Part shown: positions 1-10,338 of the stretch, one piece after another | How positions within the stretch are numbered: the first letter of the stretch is position 1 | Layout of the letters: every line of letters begins with the position of its first letter | NCBI RefSeq assembly: GCF_000247645.1 | Contig: NZ_AHWA01000004.1 | Location: forward strand, 496,001 to 560,000 | Source of the DNA: Salinibacterium sp. PAMC 21357 | GTDB taxonomy: Bacteria; Actinomycetota; Actinomycetes; Actinomycetales; Microbacteriaceae | Reading direction: 5' to 3' | Length of the DNA: 64,000 nucleotides | Position numbers and translations under genes: made by a program | Notes under the pieces: model-generated | What the model saw: the letters and a program-made list of their open reading frames with translations, nothing else | What the model was told of the DNA's origin: nothing | Database searches by the model: none

Positions 1-486
1 AGTTGCCTCGCTGCTGGCCAAAACGTCAAAGCCTTCGGGGGCTTCGGTTACGGCGTCGCCGTGGCTCATCCACACCGTCTGCTTGTTTGGCTGTTCGCCA
101 AGCAGCGAACCGCCATCGCCCTGAACGGTCATGTCGGTGGCGCCATACTCGCGCAGTCCCGTTTTAGCAACGGTGCCGCCGAGCTGGCGGGCCATCACCT
201 GGAAGCCGTAACAAATGCCCAAGACGGGAACGCCGAGCTTGAGGATGCCGGGGTCAAGGTCGGGCGAGCCAGGCTCGTAGACGCTCGAGGGGCCACCACT
301 CAGCACGATACCGGCCGGGTTCTTCGCCGCGATTTCTGCTGCGGTGATGGTGTGCGGAACAATCTCGCTGTACACGTTAGCTTCGCGAACGCGGCGCGCG
401 ATCAGTTGCGCGTACTGGGCGCCAAAGTCGACGACGAGAACGGGGCGAGCGTTGGTGTCTGCGGATGTGGCCGAAGAGTCGGTCAT
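1..486 (-). CDS. guaA: GMP synthase (glutamine-hydrolysing), N-terminal part
   Basis: Converts XMP to GMP with glutamine as amide donor, the last step of guanine nucleotide synthesis. Only the first 162 codons are in the window; the gene continues past its left edge. The visible part is the class I glutamine amidotransferase domain: [15 protein letters not shown] near residue 20, the oxyanion segment SGGPSSVY, and the nucleophile-elbow motif GICYGFQ with the catalytic Cys. The ATG at 486 overlaps the stop of the upstream DUF3817 gene (ATGA), so the two are probably translationally coupled. Family assignment is secure. Confidence 0.96.
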   Translation of the reverse strand, partial: MTDSSATSADTNARPVLVVDFGAQYAQLIARRVREANVYSEIVPHTITAAEIAAKNPAGIVLSGGPSSVYEPGSPDLDPGILKLGVPVLGICYGFQVMARQLGGTVAKTGLREYGATDMTVQGDGGSLLGEQPNKQTVWMSHGDAVTEAPEGFDVLASSEAT

Positions 487-941
487 ACGGAAGCCTTTGC
501 GGAGTCAGCGCCGGCCGCTTTCGCAGCTGCAGCGGATTCAATACGGTCAAGTTTCGCGTTGACGAAACGAGGGACCTGACGCTCAAGGAAGAACGACAGC
601 AACGGGATGACACCACCGAGGGCGATGTACAAGAACCGCAAGAACGAGAAGCGCGCTAGGCGCCAGAGCACGAAGTCGGCTGCCACGTAGAACACGTAGA
701 GCCAGCCGTGCACGATAAGGATGATCGTCGACACGTTGATGCCCTGCACGAGCTCTTTCGGCGTCAACGTGACGAACCCTGCCGGGCCATTCAGCTCAAT
801 GTCGCCACCGAGTCCATAACGGAACACCATCATGAGGCAGAGCACGAGCAGAAAACCGCCGGTGATGATCGACGACACCTTGTAGAACGACAGGGTGCGA
901 CGAATGCGCGGAAAATCAGAAAGCCGGGGTCCGAGAGCCAT
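483..941 (-). CDS. DUF3817 integral membrane protein
   Basis: A 152-residue membrane protein of the DUF3817 type often found next to guaA in actinobacteria; its biochemical role is unknown. The sequence shows hydrophobic segments around residues 25-42, 72-90, 95-105 and 108-122, so about three to four membrane spans, and a Lys/Ala-rich C-terminus. It lies between the SURF1 gene (4-base gap) and guaA (4-base overlap), so it is probably part of one minus-strand transcription unit. I infer the family from the FYKVSS and [10 protein letters not shown] segments and the neighbourhood. Confidence 0.85.
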   Translation of the reverse strand: MALGPRLSDFPRIRRTLSFYKVSSIITGGFLLVLCLMMVFRYGLGGDIELNGPAGFVTLTPKELVQGINVSTIILIVHGWLYVFYVAADFVLWRLARFSFLRFLYIALGGVIPLLSFFLERQVPRFVNAKLDRIESAAAAKAAGADSAKASV

Positions 942-945
942 AGCT

Positions 946-1758
946 CTAGTCTACGGCCGCGTCGGGCTCGCGCTCTTCGCGATCCTCTTCCCACACGTCT
1001 CGCACCAAGCGATACCAGAGGAAGACGGCGAAGCCAGCGAACACAACCCACTCGACGGCGTAAAAGACATTGAGCAGATTGAGCGAAACCTCAGTTGATG
1101 GCGGTGGAGAGTCGATCGCGTCGAGTCCGGCCGGCGCCTCAAAGCTCACGACGTAGCCACCGTAGGTTCCGGCGGGCACGTCCTGCCAGATATTGATGAG
1201 CTCGGATACTGCCAGAGCACTCCGCGATCCCATCTCGAAGTCTGACTGTTGCGGTGATTCCGTCGGCAGTAGCCGACCGGTGAAGGTCAACGTCGCTGGC
1301 GAGGCTTCGAGTTCGGCTATTGCGGATGCTGCAGCATCCATTGACGAGGCCCACCCGAGAGCAATGGCGATGCTTGCACCGCTCGGCTCAACGCCGTGAC
1401 CGACGACCCAGTAGCCCATGCCGCCGGTGTTCCTTCGATCGGAAAGCACAACGTAGTCGTCCGAAATCAACTCAGCCTCAAACCGCACCGATTGGCCGGT
1501 TGTCGCCGACGCGAGAGGCTCTTGAGCGCTCGCAACCGAGTCAAGCTGAACAATCGTCTCGCTCTGCTGTTCGGTGATCTCACCGCCCTCTAGGCTCCGA
1601 CTCAACTGCCACTGACCCAGAGCCGCAAAGCTCGCGGCGATGGTGAGAGACAGAATGAGGGCGCCGATCCAGCGCGGCCGGCGCGCGATTTCCCACATCG
1701 TTGCGGGAGAAGGAGCGGAATCGGCAGGTGCCGGGGGCAGGGAAACGGGCTTACTCAC
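946..1758 (-). CDS. SURF1 family protein
   Basis: SURF1 proteins assist cytochrome c oxidase (aa3) assembly, probably in heme a handling. This 270-residue protein has the family plan: a membrane segment at about residues 31-50 (GALILSLTIAA), a long extracytoplasmic domain, and a second membrane segment at about 233-252 (VEWVVFAGFAVFLWYRLV). GQWQLSRSLEGG after the first span and YVVSFE before the second fit SURF1. It starts with GTG overlapping the glpD stop (GTGA). No other oxidase assembly genes are in the window. Confidence 0.88.
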   Translation of the reverse strand: MSKPVSLPPAPADSAPSPATMWEIARRPRWIGALILSLTIAASFAALGQWQLSRSLEGGEITEQQSETIVQLDSVASAQEPLASATTGQSVRFEAELISDDYVVLSDRRNTGGMGYWVVGHGVEPSGASIAIALGWASSMDAAASAIAELEASPATLTFTGRLLPTESPQQSDFEMGSRSALAVSELINIWQDVPAGTYGGYVVSFEAPAGLDAIDSPPPSTEVSLNLLNVFYAVEWVVFAGFAVFLWYRLVRDVWEEDREEREPDAAVD

Positions 1759-3500
1759 CCGCTAACGATATCTGGTGCTTCGAGCCGCACCCTGTCAGCG
1801 GACTCATCATCGGGCTGCAGTTGGCTGGAGATCTCAGCGTCAACTCGTTGCAAATAGCGCTCAACCTCGGTGGCGGCGCGAACGTCATCCCACCCGAGAA
1901 CACCAGCCATGAGCGCCGCAGCAACGGGAGCCGCAGAGACGCCACGATCCCATGCCTCTATCGATATACGAGTGCGACGTGCCAGTACATCATCGAGGTG
2001 CATGGCACCCTCATGACTCGTGGCGTAGACAATTTCGGCCGCAATGTAGTCGTCCGCGCCGGGCAGAGCCTCGGCGAGGGCAGGATTGTGGCGCACCAGT
2101 TCGAGGACTTCTGACGCCAGGACTCCGTAGCGGTTCAAGAGGTGTTCGACTCGCGATTTGTGCACTCCGTAGGTGCGAGCGAGGACGGTTCGTTTGTTCC
2201 ACGCTGCACGGTAGCCTTCGGCGCCGAGGAGCGCTACCTCTTCGGTAATGCTCGCGGGAATCTTGCCGTCGAGAGCATCGACCGCGGCATCCACCGCGTC
2301 CTTTGCCATGATGCGATAAGTCGTCCATTTGCCTCCCGCAACGACCACAAGGCCCGGAACGCTATGGGTGACGATGTGTTCGCGGCTGAGCTTAGAGGTG
2401 AGGTCGGACTCGCCGGCAAGCAGCGGCCGCAGGCCAGCGTAAACGCCTTCAACATCGTCGCGAGTCAGTGGCACGGCCAGCACTTTATTGACATGTTTGA
2501 GGAGATAGTCGATGTCGGCGGCCGTAGCAGCCGGGTGAGCTTTATCGAGATCCCAATCCGTATCCGTAGTGCCAATCAGCCAGTGGCGGCCCCACGGGAT
2601 GACGAACAGAACACTTTTTTCGGTGCGGAGCAGAAGCCCTAGTTTCGATTGAAAACGATCGCGCGGAACAACGAGATGCACGCCCTTAGACGCCCGCACC
2701 TTGAATTGACCGCGCTCCCCCACCATCGCCTGCGTATCGTCGGTCCAGACGCCCGTTGCATTGACGACTTGTTTCGCGCGAATCTCGAACCGCTCGCCGG
2801 TCTCGAGATCGTGAGCCATCACTCCGACAACACGCTCACCGACCTTCACGAAATCTTCTACTCGAACTCGGCTTGCCACATGGGCGCCATAGAAGCTCGC
2901 CGTGCGCGCCAACGTCGAGACATACCGCGCGTCATCCACTTGAGCGTCATAGTAGGTAAGCCCTCCGCGGAAGGCGTCGGCACGCAAGCTTGGGGCGGCA
3001 CGCAACATTTGGCCACGGGTCAAATGTCGGTGATGCGGCACTCCCGGAGGGCGACCTCCCGTGTAACTGAGGAGGTCATAGAGCAACATTCCCGCACCGA
3101 TATATAGGCGTTCAACAATCGGTTTCGTTACGGGATAAAGGAACCGCACCGGCCGCACGAGATGAGGTGCGAGGCGCTGCAACAGCAGACCGCGCTCCTT
3201 GAGAGCTTCCCGAACCAACCGAAAATCGAGTTGTTCGAGATAGCGGATGCCGCCATGCACCAACTTGGACGACCGGCTCGAGGTGCCAGAGGCCCAGTCC
3301 CGCGCCTCAACCATTCCCACGGTGAGGCCACGGGTAACGGCATCCAATGCGCTACCGGTGCCGACAATGCCGCCACCAATGACGAGAATGTCGAGCTCCG
3401 TTTCTCGCAGCGCCGCAATCGCTGCGCTGCGTTGTTCAGCGCTCAACGCTGCTGCCTGAGACAGTGATGGGGCTTGCGGTTTCGATTGAGACTTTGCCAT
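1755..3500 (-). CDS. glpD: Glycerol-3-phosphate dehydrogenase, FAD-dependent (GlpD/GlpA type)
   Basis: Oxidises sn-glycerol 3-phosphate to dihydroxyacetone phosphate and passes electrons to quinone at the membrane. The 581-residue protein has the FAD Rossmann motif VIGGGIVGTGSALDA near residues 40-55, the GlpD segment SSRSSKLVHGGIRYLE, and a C-terminal DAO_C-type helical domain. ATG 3500 is chosen over the in-frame TTG at 3506 because GGAGG lies 8 bases upstream. It is coupled to the SURF1 gene downstream. No glpF or glpK is adjacent. Confidence 0.95.
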   Translation of the reverse strand: MAKSQSKPQAPSLSQAAALSAEQRSAAIAALRETELDILVIGGGIVGTGSALDAVTRGLTVGMVEARDWASGTSSRSSKLVHGGIRYLEQLDFRLVREALKERGLLLQRLAPHLVRPVRFLYPVTKPIVERLYIGAGMLLYDLLSYTGGRPPGVPHHRHLTRGQMLRAAPSLRADAFRGGLTYYDAQVDDARYVSTLARTASFYGAHVASRVRVEDFVKVGERVVGVMAHDLETGERFEIRAKQVVNATGVWTDDTQAMVGERGQFKVRASKGVHLVVPRDRFQSKLGLLLRTEKSVLFVIPWGRHWLIGTTDTDWDLDKAHPAATAADIDYLLKHVNKVLAVPLTRDDVEGVYAGLRPLLAGESDLTSKLSREHIVTHSVPGLVVVAGGKWTTYRIMAKDAVDAAVDALDGKIPASITEEVALLGAEGYRAAWNKRTVLARTYGVHKSRVEHLLNRYGVLASEVLELVRHNPALAEALPGADDYIAAEIVYATSHEGAMHLDDVLARRTRISIEAWDRGVSAAPVAAALMAGVLGWDDVRAATEVERYLQRVDAEISSQLQPDDESADRVRLEAPDIVSG

Positions 3501-3572
3501 GAACAAATCCTCCAGCGTGCCGCTGATCTCTCCCTGTGAGTTACTTCACCGGAGAGCTGCCCTGTGCGTCAG

Positions 3573-4694
3573 CTACAGCGTGTTGTAGGGAGCGACGACA
3601 ACGTCGACGCGTTGGAACTCTTTCAAGTCGGAGTAACCGGTCGTTGCCATTGAGCGACGGAGCGCACCAATGAGGTTCGACTGGCCGTTGGGGTGCGACG
3701 ATGGCCCGTTGAGAATCTCAGCGAGCGGAGCAAGCTGGCCAACCTCAACACGGTTTCCGCGAGGAAGCTCCAAGTGGTGCGCCTCTTGACCCCAGTGGTA
3801 GCCGCCACCGGGAGCTTCGGTGGCGCGCGCGAGAGCGCTGCCCAGCATTACCGCGTCGGCACCGACCGCGATGGCCTTGACAATGTCACCGCTCGTGCCG
3901 AGACCGCCATCGGCGATAACGTGCACGTAGCGGCCACCCGACTCGTCCATATAATCACGGCGAGCGCCAGCAACGTCGGCAACTGCTGTTGCCATCGGAG
4001 CGTGGATGCCGAGGGCAGTGCGAGTGGTACTTGACGCTCCGCCGCCGAAGCCGACGAGCACGCCGGCCGCGCCGGTGCGCATGAGGTGCAGCGCTGCCGT
4101 GTAGGTGGCGGCGCCTCCCACGATCACGGGAACGTCGAGTTCGTAGATGAACTCCTTGAGGTTGAGGGGTTCGCTCGTCTTGGAGACGTGCTCAGCACTC
4201 ACGGTTGTGCCACGGATGACGAACAGGTCGACTCCGGCATCCACCACTGTTTGGTACAGCTCTTGAGTACGCTGCGGGCTCAGGGCACCAGCAACAGGCA
4301 CTCCAGCTTCGCGGATCTCGGCGAGGCGCTGAGTAACGAGCTCGGGTTTGATGGGCTCCGCGTACAGTTGCTGCATCCGTGCGGTCGCCTGGTCGGCGGG
4401 CAGCGAGCGAATTTCGGCGAGTACAGGTTCAGGGTGCTCATACCGTGTCCAGAGACCTTCAAGGTCAAGCACACCGAGGCCGCCGAGCTTGCCCATCGCG
4501 ATGGCCGTTGCCGGTGACACCACGGAGTCCATGGGGGCGGCAATTACGGGGATGTCGAAGGTGTAGGCGTCGATCGTCCAATTCACCGACACATTACGAG
4601 GGTCACGCGTACGGCGCGACGGCACAATAGCGATGTCATCAAAGGAGTAGACGCGGCGAGCGCGCTTGGCGCGGCCAATCTCGAAATCATTCAC
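3573..4694 (-). CDS. guaB3: GuaB3 family IMP dehydrogenase-related protein
   Basis: A 373-residue TIM-barrel protein related to IMP dehydrogenase but lacking the CBS pair, as in the actinobacterial GuaB3 family (the second IMPDH-like gene beside guaB). N-terminal YSFDDIAIVPSRRTRDP and AAPMDSVVSP, and the phosphate-binding DGGLGTSGDIVKAI, are clear. The loop carrying the catalytic Cys of IMPDH (GSICTTR in the guaB of this window) reads GASSTTR here, so Ser aligns with the nucleophile. Whether it has IMPDH activity is therefore uncertain. It is divergent from the TetR gene across about 120 bases. Confidence 0.92.
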   Translation of the reverse strand: MNDFEIGRAKRARRVYSFDDIAIVPSRRTRDPRNVSVNWTIDAYTFDIPVIAAPMDSVVSPATAIAMGKLGGLGVLDLEGLWTRYEHPEPVLAEIRSLPADQATARMQQLYAEPIKPELVTQRLAEIREAGVPVAGALSPQRTQELYQTVVDAGVDLFVIRGTTVSAEHVSKTSEPLNLKEFIYELDVPVIVGGAATYTAALHLMRTGAAGVLVGFGGGASSTTRTALGIHAPMATAVADVAGARRDYMDESGGRYVHVIADGGLGTSGDIVKAIAVGADAVMLGSALARATEAPGGGYHWGQEAHHLELPRGNRVEVGQLAPLAEILNGPSSHPNGQSNLIGALRRSMATTGYSDLKEFQRVDVVVAPYNTL

Positions 4695-4781
4695 CCGTCA
4701 AGACTACCCGGCCAGAGATTAGCCGTGCCCGTGCCGTGCGCGGGTGGCCACTTTCGCCTCGCTGAACTGCAGTCGACTCTA

Positions 4782-4817
4782 TTGACAGGTATTGAACAAC
4801 CGTTTAGTTTATTAAAC
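4782..4817 (+). promoter_or_regulatory. TetR gene promoter with overlapping inverted repeat
   Basis: TTGACA at 4782-4787 is followed after 17 bases by TAGTTT at 4805-4810. The ATG of the regulator (4818) lies 8 bases past the -10, so the transcript is probably leaderless. An inverted repeat GTTTA-N6-TAAAC (4802-4806 and 4813-4817) covers the -10 and start point, a good position for an autorepressing TetR operator. Sequence-based only. Confidence 0.6.
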
Positions 4818-5462
4818 ATGCGTTCAAGATCGGATGACTCCACCACCAAAGCTCGCATCCGCGACGCCGCAATTCGGCTCATCGGGCGGAACGGGTTTGC
4901 CGCGACGAGCGCCCGTGGTGTCGCGACCGAAGCCGGAGTGAGTGCTGGCCTTGTCATCCACCACTTTGGAAGCATGCGCGAGCTCAAGGTCGCGTGTGAC
5001 GATTTCATCATCACCGAGGTCACCCACCGCAAAGTCGGGATGGGCGAAGGCGACGTGAGCGCGGCAGTGAGCGAGTGGTACGCCGATCTGCCCACCTTCG
5101 AGCCCTGGCTTATCTACCTTGGCCGCCTCTTCACCGACGACTCAGTTGCCGGGGCAGACCTGTTCGACCGCCTCGTCGCCATGTCCCACACCATGCTCGC
5201 TGACGGAGTGGCGAGCGGAGCCATCACGCCCAGCGCCGACGAGCACGCGCGCGCCGTGCTCCTCGTTGCCCACAGCCTGTCGACCCTCACTCTGCAAAGC
5301 CACATCGCCCGCAGTCTCGGCAGCAACCAACTCAGCCTCGACAGCCTCAGCCGCATGGGCAATGCCGCCCTCGAGCTCTATTCCCACGGCATCTACACCC
5401 CCTCAACGATTCCCTCCCAGGAAGGACCAGGCTCCGGCCCCACCCATGACTTACGCCATTGA
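4818..5462 (+). CDS. TetR family transcriptional regulator
   Basis: 214-residue repressor with an N-terminal helix-turn-helix (KARIRDAAIRLIGRNG, then TSARGVATEAGVSAGLVIHHFG at about residues 12-50) and an all-helical ligand domain. An upstream in-frame start at 4725 would include the promoter, so ATG 4818 is chosen. It overlaps the start of the ABC ATPase gene by 17 bases and heads a regulator-ATPase-permease operon, so it probably controls that exporter. The ligand is not deducible. Confidence 0.9.
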   Translation: MRSRSDDSTTKARIRDAAIRLIGRNGFAATSARGVATEAGVSAGLVIHHFGSMRELKVACDDFIITEVTHRKVGMGEGDVSAAVSEWYADLPTFEPWLIYLGRLFTDDSVAGADLFDRLVAMSHTMLADGVASGAITPSADEHARAVLLVAHSLSTLTLQSHIARSLGSNQLSLDSLSRMGNAALELYSHGIYTPSTIPSQEGPGSGPTHDLRH

Positions 5463-6360
5463 AACTCAGGCGCTGACCAAGCGTTACGGCAAAAACACTG
5501 CCCTCGACGGCGTGGATCTCGTCGTGGAAACCGGCAGCGTGTTCGGCATGATCGGCCCTAATGGTGCCGGCAAGACGACCGCGATGCGGCTACTGCTCGA
5601 CATCATTCGCCCCACCTCGGGCAGTGCCACCGTGCTCGGCCAGTCCCCCATCACCGGCGGTGCTGCACTGCGCCGGGACATCGGATTCCTGCCGGGCGAA
5701 CTACTCCTCGAGGGCCGCGTCACTGGCCGCTCGCTGCTCAAGCACTACGCCGAAATCAGCGGCCCTGTAGCGCCCGGCCGCATCGACGCGCTCGCTGAGC
5801 GGTTGGGACTCGACCTCACCCGCCACGTGCGCACCCTTTCCAAAGGCAACAAACAGAAGCTCGGCCTCGTGCAGGCGTTCATGCATGAGCCCAAGCTGCT
5901 CGTGCTCGACGAACCGACGAGCGGTCTCGATCCTCTCGTGCAGCAAGAGTTCCTCTCGATGGTGCGCGAAGCTCAACACAATGGCCAGACGGTGTTCCTC
6001 AGCTCTCACGTCTTGAGCGAAATCCAGAACGCTGCCGATCAGGTTGCGGTGCTGCGTAACGGCACCGTAGTGAAAGTCGGTGACGTCGCCAGCCTGCGCG
6101 CGAGCGCCGTTCGCCGAGTCGTTATTGACTTCACGGATGCCGCAGCCGACGACATCCGCACCGCCTTGCTTGCGCTACCGCAACTCGACAACCTCACCGT
6201 CGCTGATGGCGAGGTGATTCAGGTCACCGGCACGGTCGAGGGACACATCGATGCCCTCGTCAAGGCGATTGCCCCCTTCCACGTGGTCGACCTTCGCGTT
6301 GAAGAGCAAGATCTCGAATCGTCGGTTATCGACCTCTACTCGAATGAGGCAAACAAATGA
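5446..6360 (+). CDS. ABC transporter ATP-binding protein (ABC-2 exporter type)
   Basis: 304-residue cytoplasmic ATPase with Walker A GPNGAGKTTAM at about residues 37-47, an unusual signature LSKGNKQKLG, and Walker B LLVLDEPTSGLDP followed by the H-loop SSHVLSE. The C-terminal 80 residues form the extra domain common in drug and lipid ABC-2 exporters. Start ATG 5446 lies just upstream of the ATPase domain; a longer in-frame reading from 5119 merely shadows the TetR gene. Its stop overlaps the permease start (ATGA). The substrate is unknown. Confidence 0.93.
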   Translation: MTYAIETQALTKRYGKNTALDGVDLVVETGSVFGMIGPNGAGKTTAMRLLLDIIRPTSGSATVLGQSPITGGAALRRDIGFLPGELLLEGRVTGRSLLKHYAEISGPVAPGRIDALAERLGLDLTRHVRTLSKGNKQKLGLVQAFMHEPKLLVLDEPTSGLDPLVQQEFLSMVREAQHNGQTVFLSSHVLSEIQNAADQVAVLRNGTVVKVGDVASLRASAVRRVVIDFTDAAADDIRTALLALPQLDNLTVADGEVIQVTGTVEGHIDALVKAIAPFHVVDLRVEEQDLESSVIDLYSNEANK

Positions 6361-7175
6361 GCCAGACAATGACCCGCAGTATTTTGCCGCTCACGCGTCG
6401 TAACCTCGCCGACTCGTGGCGAGGGCTACTCGGCTGGACTGCCGGCGTCGCGGGAGCGATTCTTCTCTACGTCCCCCTGTATTCCTCCTTCTCGGGCGAC
6501 AACGCCGGCTTCGAAGACATCATTGGCTCACTGCCGGATGGACTTGCCAGCACTCTTGGCTTCCAAGATCTCGCCAGCGGCGCTGGCTACGTGCAGGCCA
6601 CGTACCTTGGCCTGATCGGGTTCGTGCTCTTCACTATTGCGGCCACCCTGTGGAGCTCGGCGGCGATCGCGGGCGATGAAGAGTCTGGTTCGCTCGAACT
6701 GACGCTCGCCCACGGGGTTTCCCGCGTGCAGATCATGGCGGAGCGAAGCTTCGGAGTAGTCCTGCGCCTGCTGTGGTTGAGCGTCGTTTCGGCGCTGTTG
6801 ATTCTCGCGCTCAACGATTCCTCCGGGATCGACCTTGAGCCTGCCCATGTAATTGGCGGATGCGTGGCGCTCTTCGGTTTGGGAGTGCTCGCGGCCAGCT
6901 TCGGGCTCGCGATCGGTGCCATCACCGGTCGTCGCAGTTTTGCCTCTGCCGCCGCAGCCGGAATCTCCTTGCTCGGGTACATCCTCAACTCGCTCGGCAA
7001 CCAGAGTGCCGATGTTGACTGGCTCCACAACCTCTCGCCCTACTACTGGGCGTTCGGCAATTCTCCGTTGAGTGAGGGCGCCGACTGGGGTTCCCTCGGG
7101 CTCATCTTCGGAATTTCTGCCGTCGTGCTCGTGCTCGGAGGATTCGTCTTCAACCGTCGCGACGTGTCCGCCTAG
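6357..7175 (+). CDS. ABC-2 type transporter permease
   Basis: 272-residue membrane subunit that pairs with the preceding ATPase. Hydrophobic segments lie at about residues 24-42, 80-103, 134-152, 166-190, 196-212 and 242-265, giving six spans, typical of ABC-2 half-size permeases. The soluble loop after span 1 (GDNAGFEDIIGSLP) resembles antibiotic/polyketide exporter permeases. Translationally coupled to the ATPase. The transcript ends at a hairpin at 7206-7252. Confidence 0.9.
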   Translation: MSQTMTRSILPLTRRNLADSWRGLLGWTAGVAGAILLYVPLYSSFSGDNAGFEDIIGSLPDGLASTLGFQDLASGAGYVQATYLGLIGFVLFTIAATLWSSAAIAGDEESGSLELTLAHGVSRVQIMAERSFGVVLRLLWLSVVSALLILALNDSSGIDLEPAHVIGGCVALFGLGVLAASFGLAIGAITGRRSFASAAAAGISLLGYILNSLGNQSADVDWLHNLSPYYWAFGNSPLSEGADWGSLGLIFGISAVVLVLGGFVFNRRDVSA

Positions 7176-7205
7176 CGGAACACGCACGGCACCCGCGCCC
7201 CAACG

Positions 7206-7252
7206 CAGAAGGCCTGCGGGAAGCAATTGCTCCAGCAGGCCTTCTGTGTTTT
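7206..7252 (+). terminator. Rho-independent terminator after the TetR-ABC operon
   Basis: Perfect 12-bp stem CAGAAGGCCTGC (7206-7217) and GCAGGCCTTCTG (7235-7246), 17-base loop, then TGTTTT. It sits between the convergent permease and guaB genes and may slow transcription from both sides, but the T-rich tail is on the plus strand. Confidence 0.8.
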
Positions 7253-7266
7253 AGCTCGCTTGTTTT

Positions 7267-9000
<1,734 letters not shown>

Positions 9001-10329
9001 GTGAACACAGCGGAATATCGCCGCACGCGACGGAAAAATAGACGAGGAGTGCTTGTAGCACTCATCGTCACTCTTTCCGCCGCGTTCTCTCTCATGTCCA
9101 TGCCTGCCATGGCCGACGAAGTGAACGTCGACAAGTACGACAACAGCATCATCGGAAACGTCAAGCTCGAGAGCGTGCCTCTCGAGGGCGTACTCCTCAC
9201 CATCTCTGGTGGCGGCTACGACGTTGAAGTTGAAACGGATGCTGAAGGTCAATGGAAGGTCGGAGTTCCCGACGGTGACGAGTTCAGCGTCACACTAGAC
9301 GAGTCGACGCTGCCCGACGGCATCGCAGTGATCGACGAGACCGGCGCAGACGACACTCCTAACGTCAAAGAAGCGATGATCGGGCCAAGTGGCTCAACGG
9401 TGATGAACTTTTTCATCGGTCGCGGTGAACGAAATGTCACCAGCTTCTTCGACCAACTCGTCGAGCGTCTCGTCAACGGCGTCAACTTCGGGCTCATGCT
9501 CGGACTCGCTGCCATCGGCATCTCGCTCGTCTACGGAACAACGGGACTCTCCAACTTCGCGCACGCCGAGATGGTTACCTTTGGTGCGGTGATGGCCCTG
9601 ATTGTGTCGGTCGACCTTGGTTGGCCGGTCTGGATTGCGATCCCGATTGCCGTACTCCTCAGCGCCGGCTTCGGCTGGTCACTCGACGCCGCCCTCTGGA
9701 GACCCCTGCGCAAGAAGGGGGTGGGAATCGTTCAGCTCATGATCGTCTCGATCGGTCTGTCGCTGGCGCTTCGCTATACCTTCCAGTACTTCCGCGGTGG
9801 CGGAACCGAGCAACTGCCCGGCTCCGACTCCCCCGACATCCCTCTCTTCGGATCGGTGTCGCTGAGCCAAACCAACATGATCAGCATGGTCGTGAGCATC
9901 GTCGTCATCGTGATCTTCGCCTGGTGGCTTGTGAAAACCAAGATTGGTAAGGCGACTCGTGCAGTCTCCGACAACCCGTCGTTGGCTGCAGCATCCGGTA
10001 TCGACGTCGACCAAGTTGTTCGGGTTGTCTGGATTCTCGCTGCAGCGATGGCCGGTCTGGCCGGCGTCTTGTGGGCTTACTTCCGCCCCGGTATTCGCTG
10101 GGATATGGGAGCACAGATTCTGCTTCTCGTGTTCGCCGCCGTCACCTTGGGTGGCTTGGGCACAGCCTTCGGCGCCTTGGTCGGTTCGATCATCGTCGGA
10201 ATTCTCGTAGAGACGTCTAGCCTCTTCATTCCATCCGACCTGAAGTATGTGGGCGCGCTTGTTGTGCTCATTGTCATCTTGTTGTTCAGACCGCAGGGCA
10301 TCCTCGGTCGCTCTGAGAGAATAGGTTAG
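9001..10329 (+). CDS. livH: Branched-chain amino acid/amide ABC permease LivH with N-terminal exported domain
   Basis: 442-residue inner-membrane permease. Residues about 155-442 are a normal LivH: GLMLGLAAIGISLVYG, a run of about eight spans, and the ATPase-coupling segment ATRAVSDNPSLAAASGID. In front lies an extra part: a basic stretch and hydrophobic core at 11-37, a likely signal peptidase site AMA/DE at about 38, and then a 100-residue beta-rich domain (about 45-140) with the pattern PLEGVLLTISGGG...TDAEGQWKVGVPDG, which resembles carboxypeptidase-regulatory or Cna-B-like folds. GTG 9001 is supported by GGAGG 4 bases upstream; the longer in-frame reading from 8701 crosses the intergenic region. 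First gene of livHMGF. Confidence 0.85.
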   Translation: MNTAEYRRTRRKNRRGVLVALIVTLSAAFSLMSMPAMADEVNVDKYDNSIIGNVKLESVPLEGVLLTISGGGYDVEVETDAEGQWKVGVPDGDEFSVTLDESTLPDGIAVIDETGADDTPNVKEAMIGPSGSTVMNFFIGRGERNVTSFFDQLVERLVNGVNFGLMLGLAAIGISLVYGTTGLSNFAHAEMVTFGAVMALIVSVDLGWPVWIAIPIAVLLSAGFGWSLDAALWRPLRKKGVGIVQLMIVSIGLSLALRYTFQYFRGGGTEQLPGSDSPDIPLFGSVSLSQTNMISMVVSIVVIVIFAWWLVKTKIGKATRAVSDNPSLAAASGIDVDQVVRVVWILAAAMAGLAGVLWAYFRPGIRWDMGAQILLLVFAAVTLGGLGTAFGALVGSIIVGILVETSSLFIPSDLKYVGALVVLIVILLFRPQGILGRSERIG

Positions 10330-10338
10330 GGGCCGCTC

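Noticed and set aside
5119-5445. Extension of the ABC ATPase frame into the TetR gene
   Set aside because: The residues are an out-of-frame reading of TetR; the ATPase domain starts at 5446.
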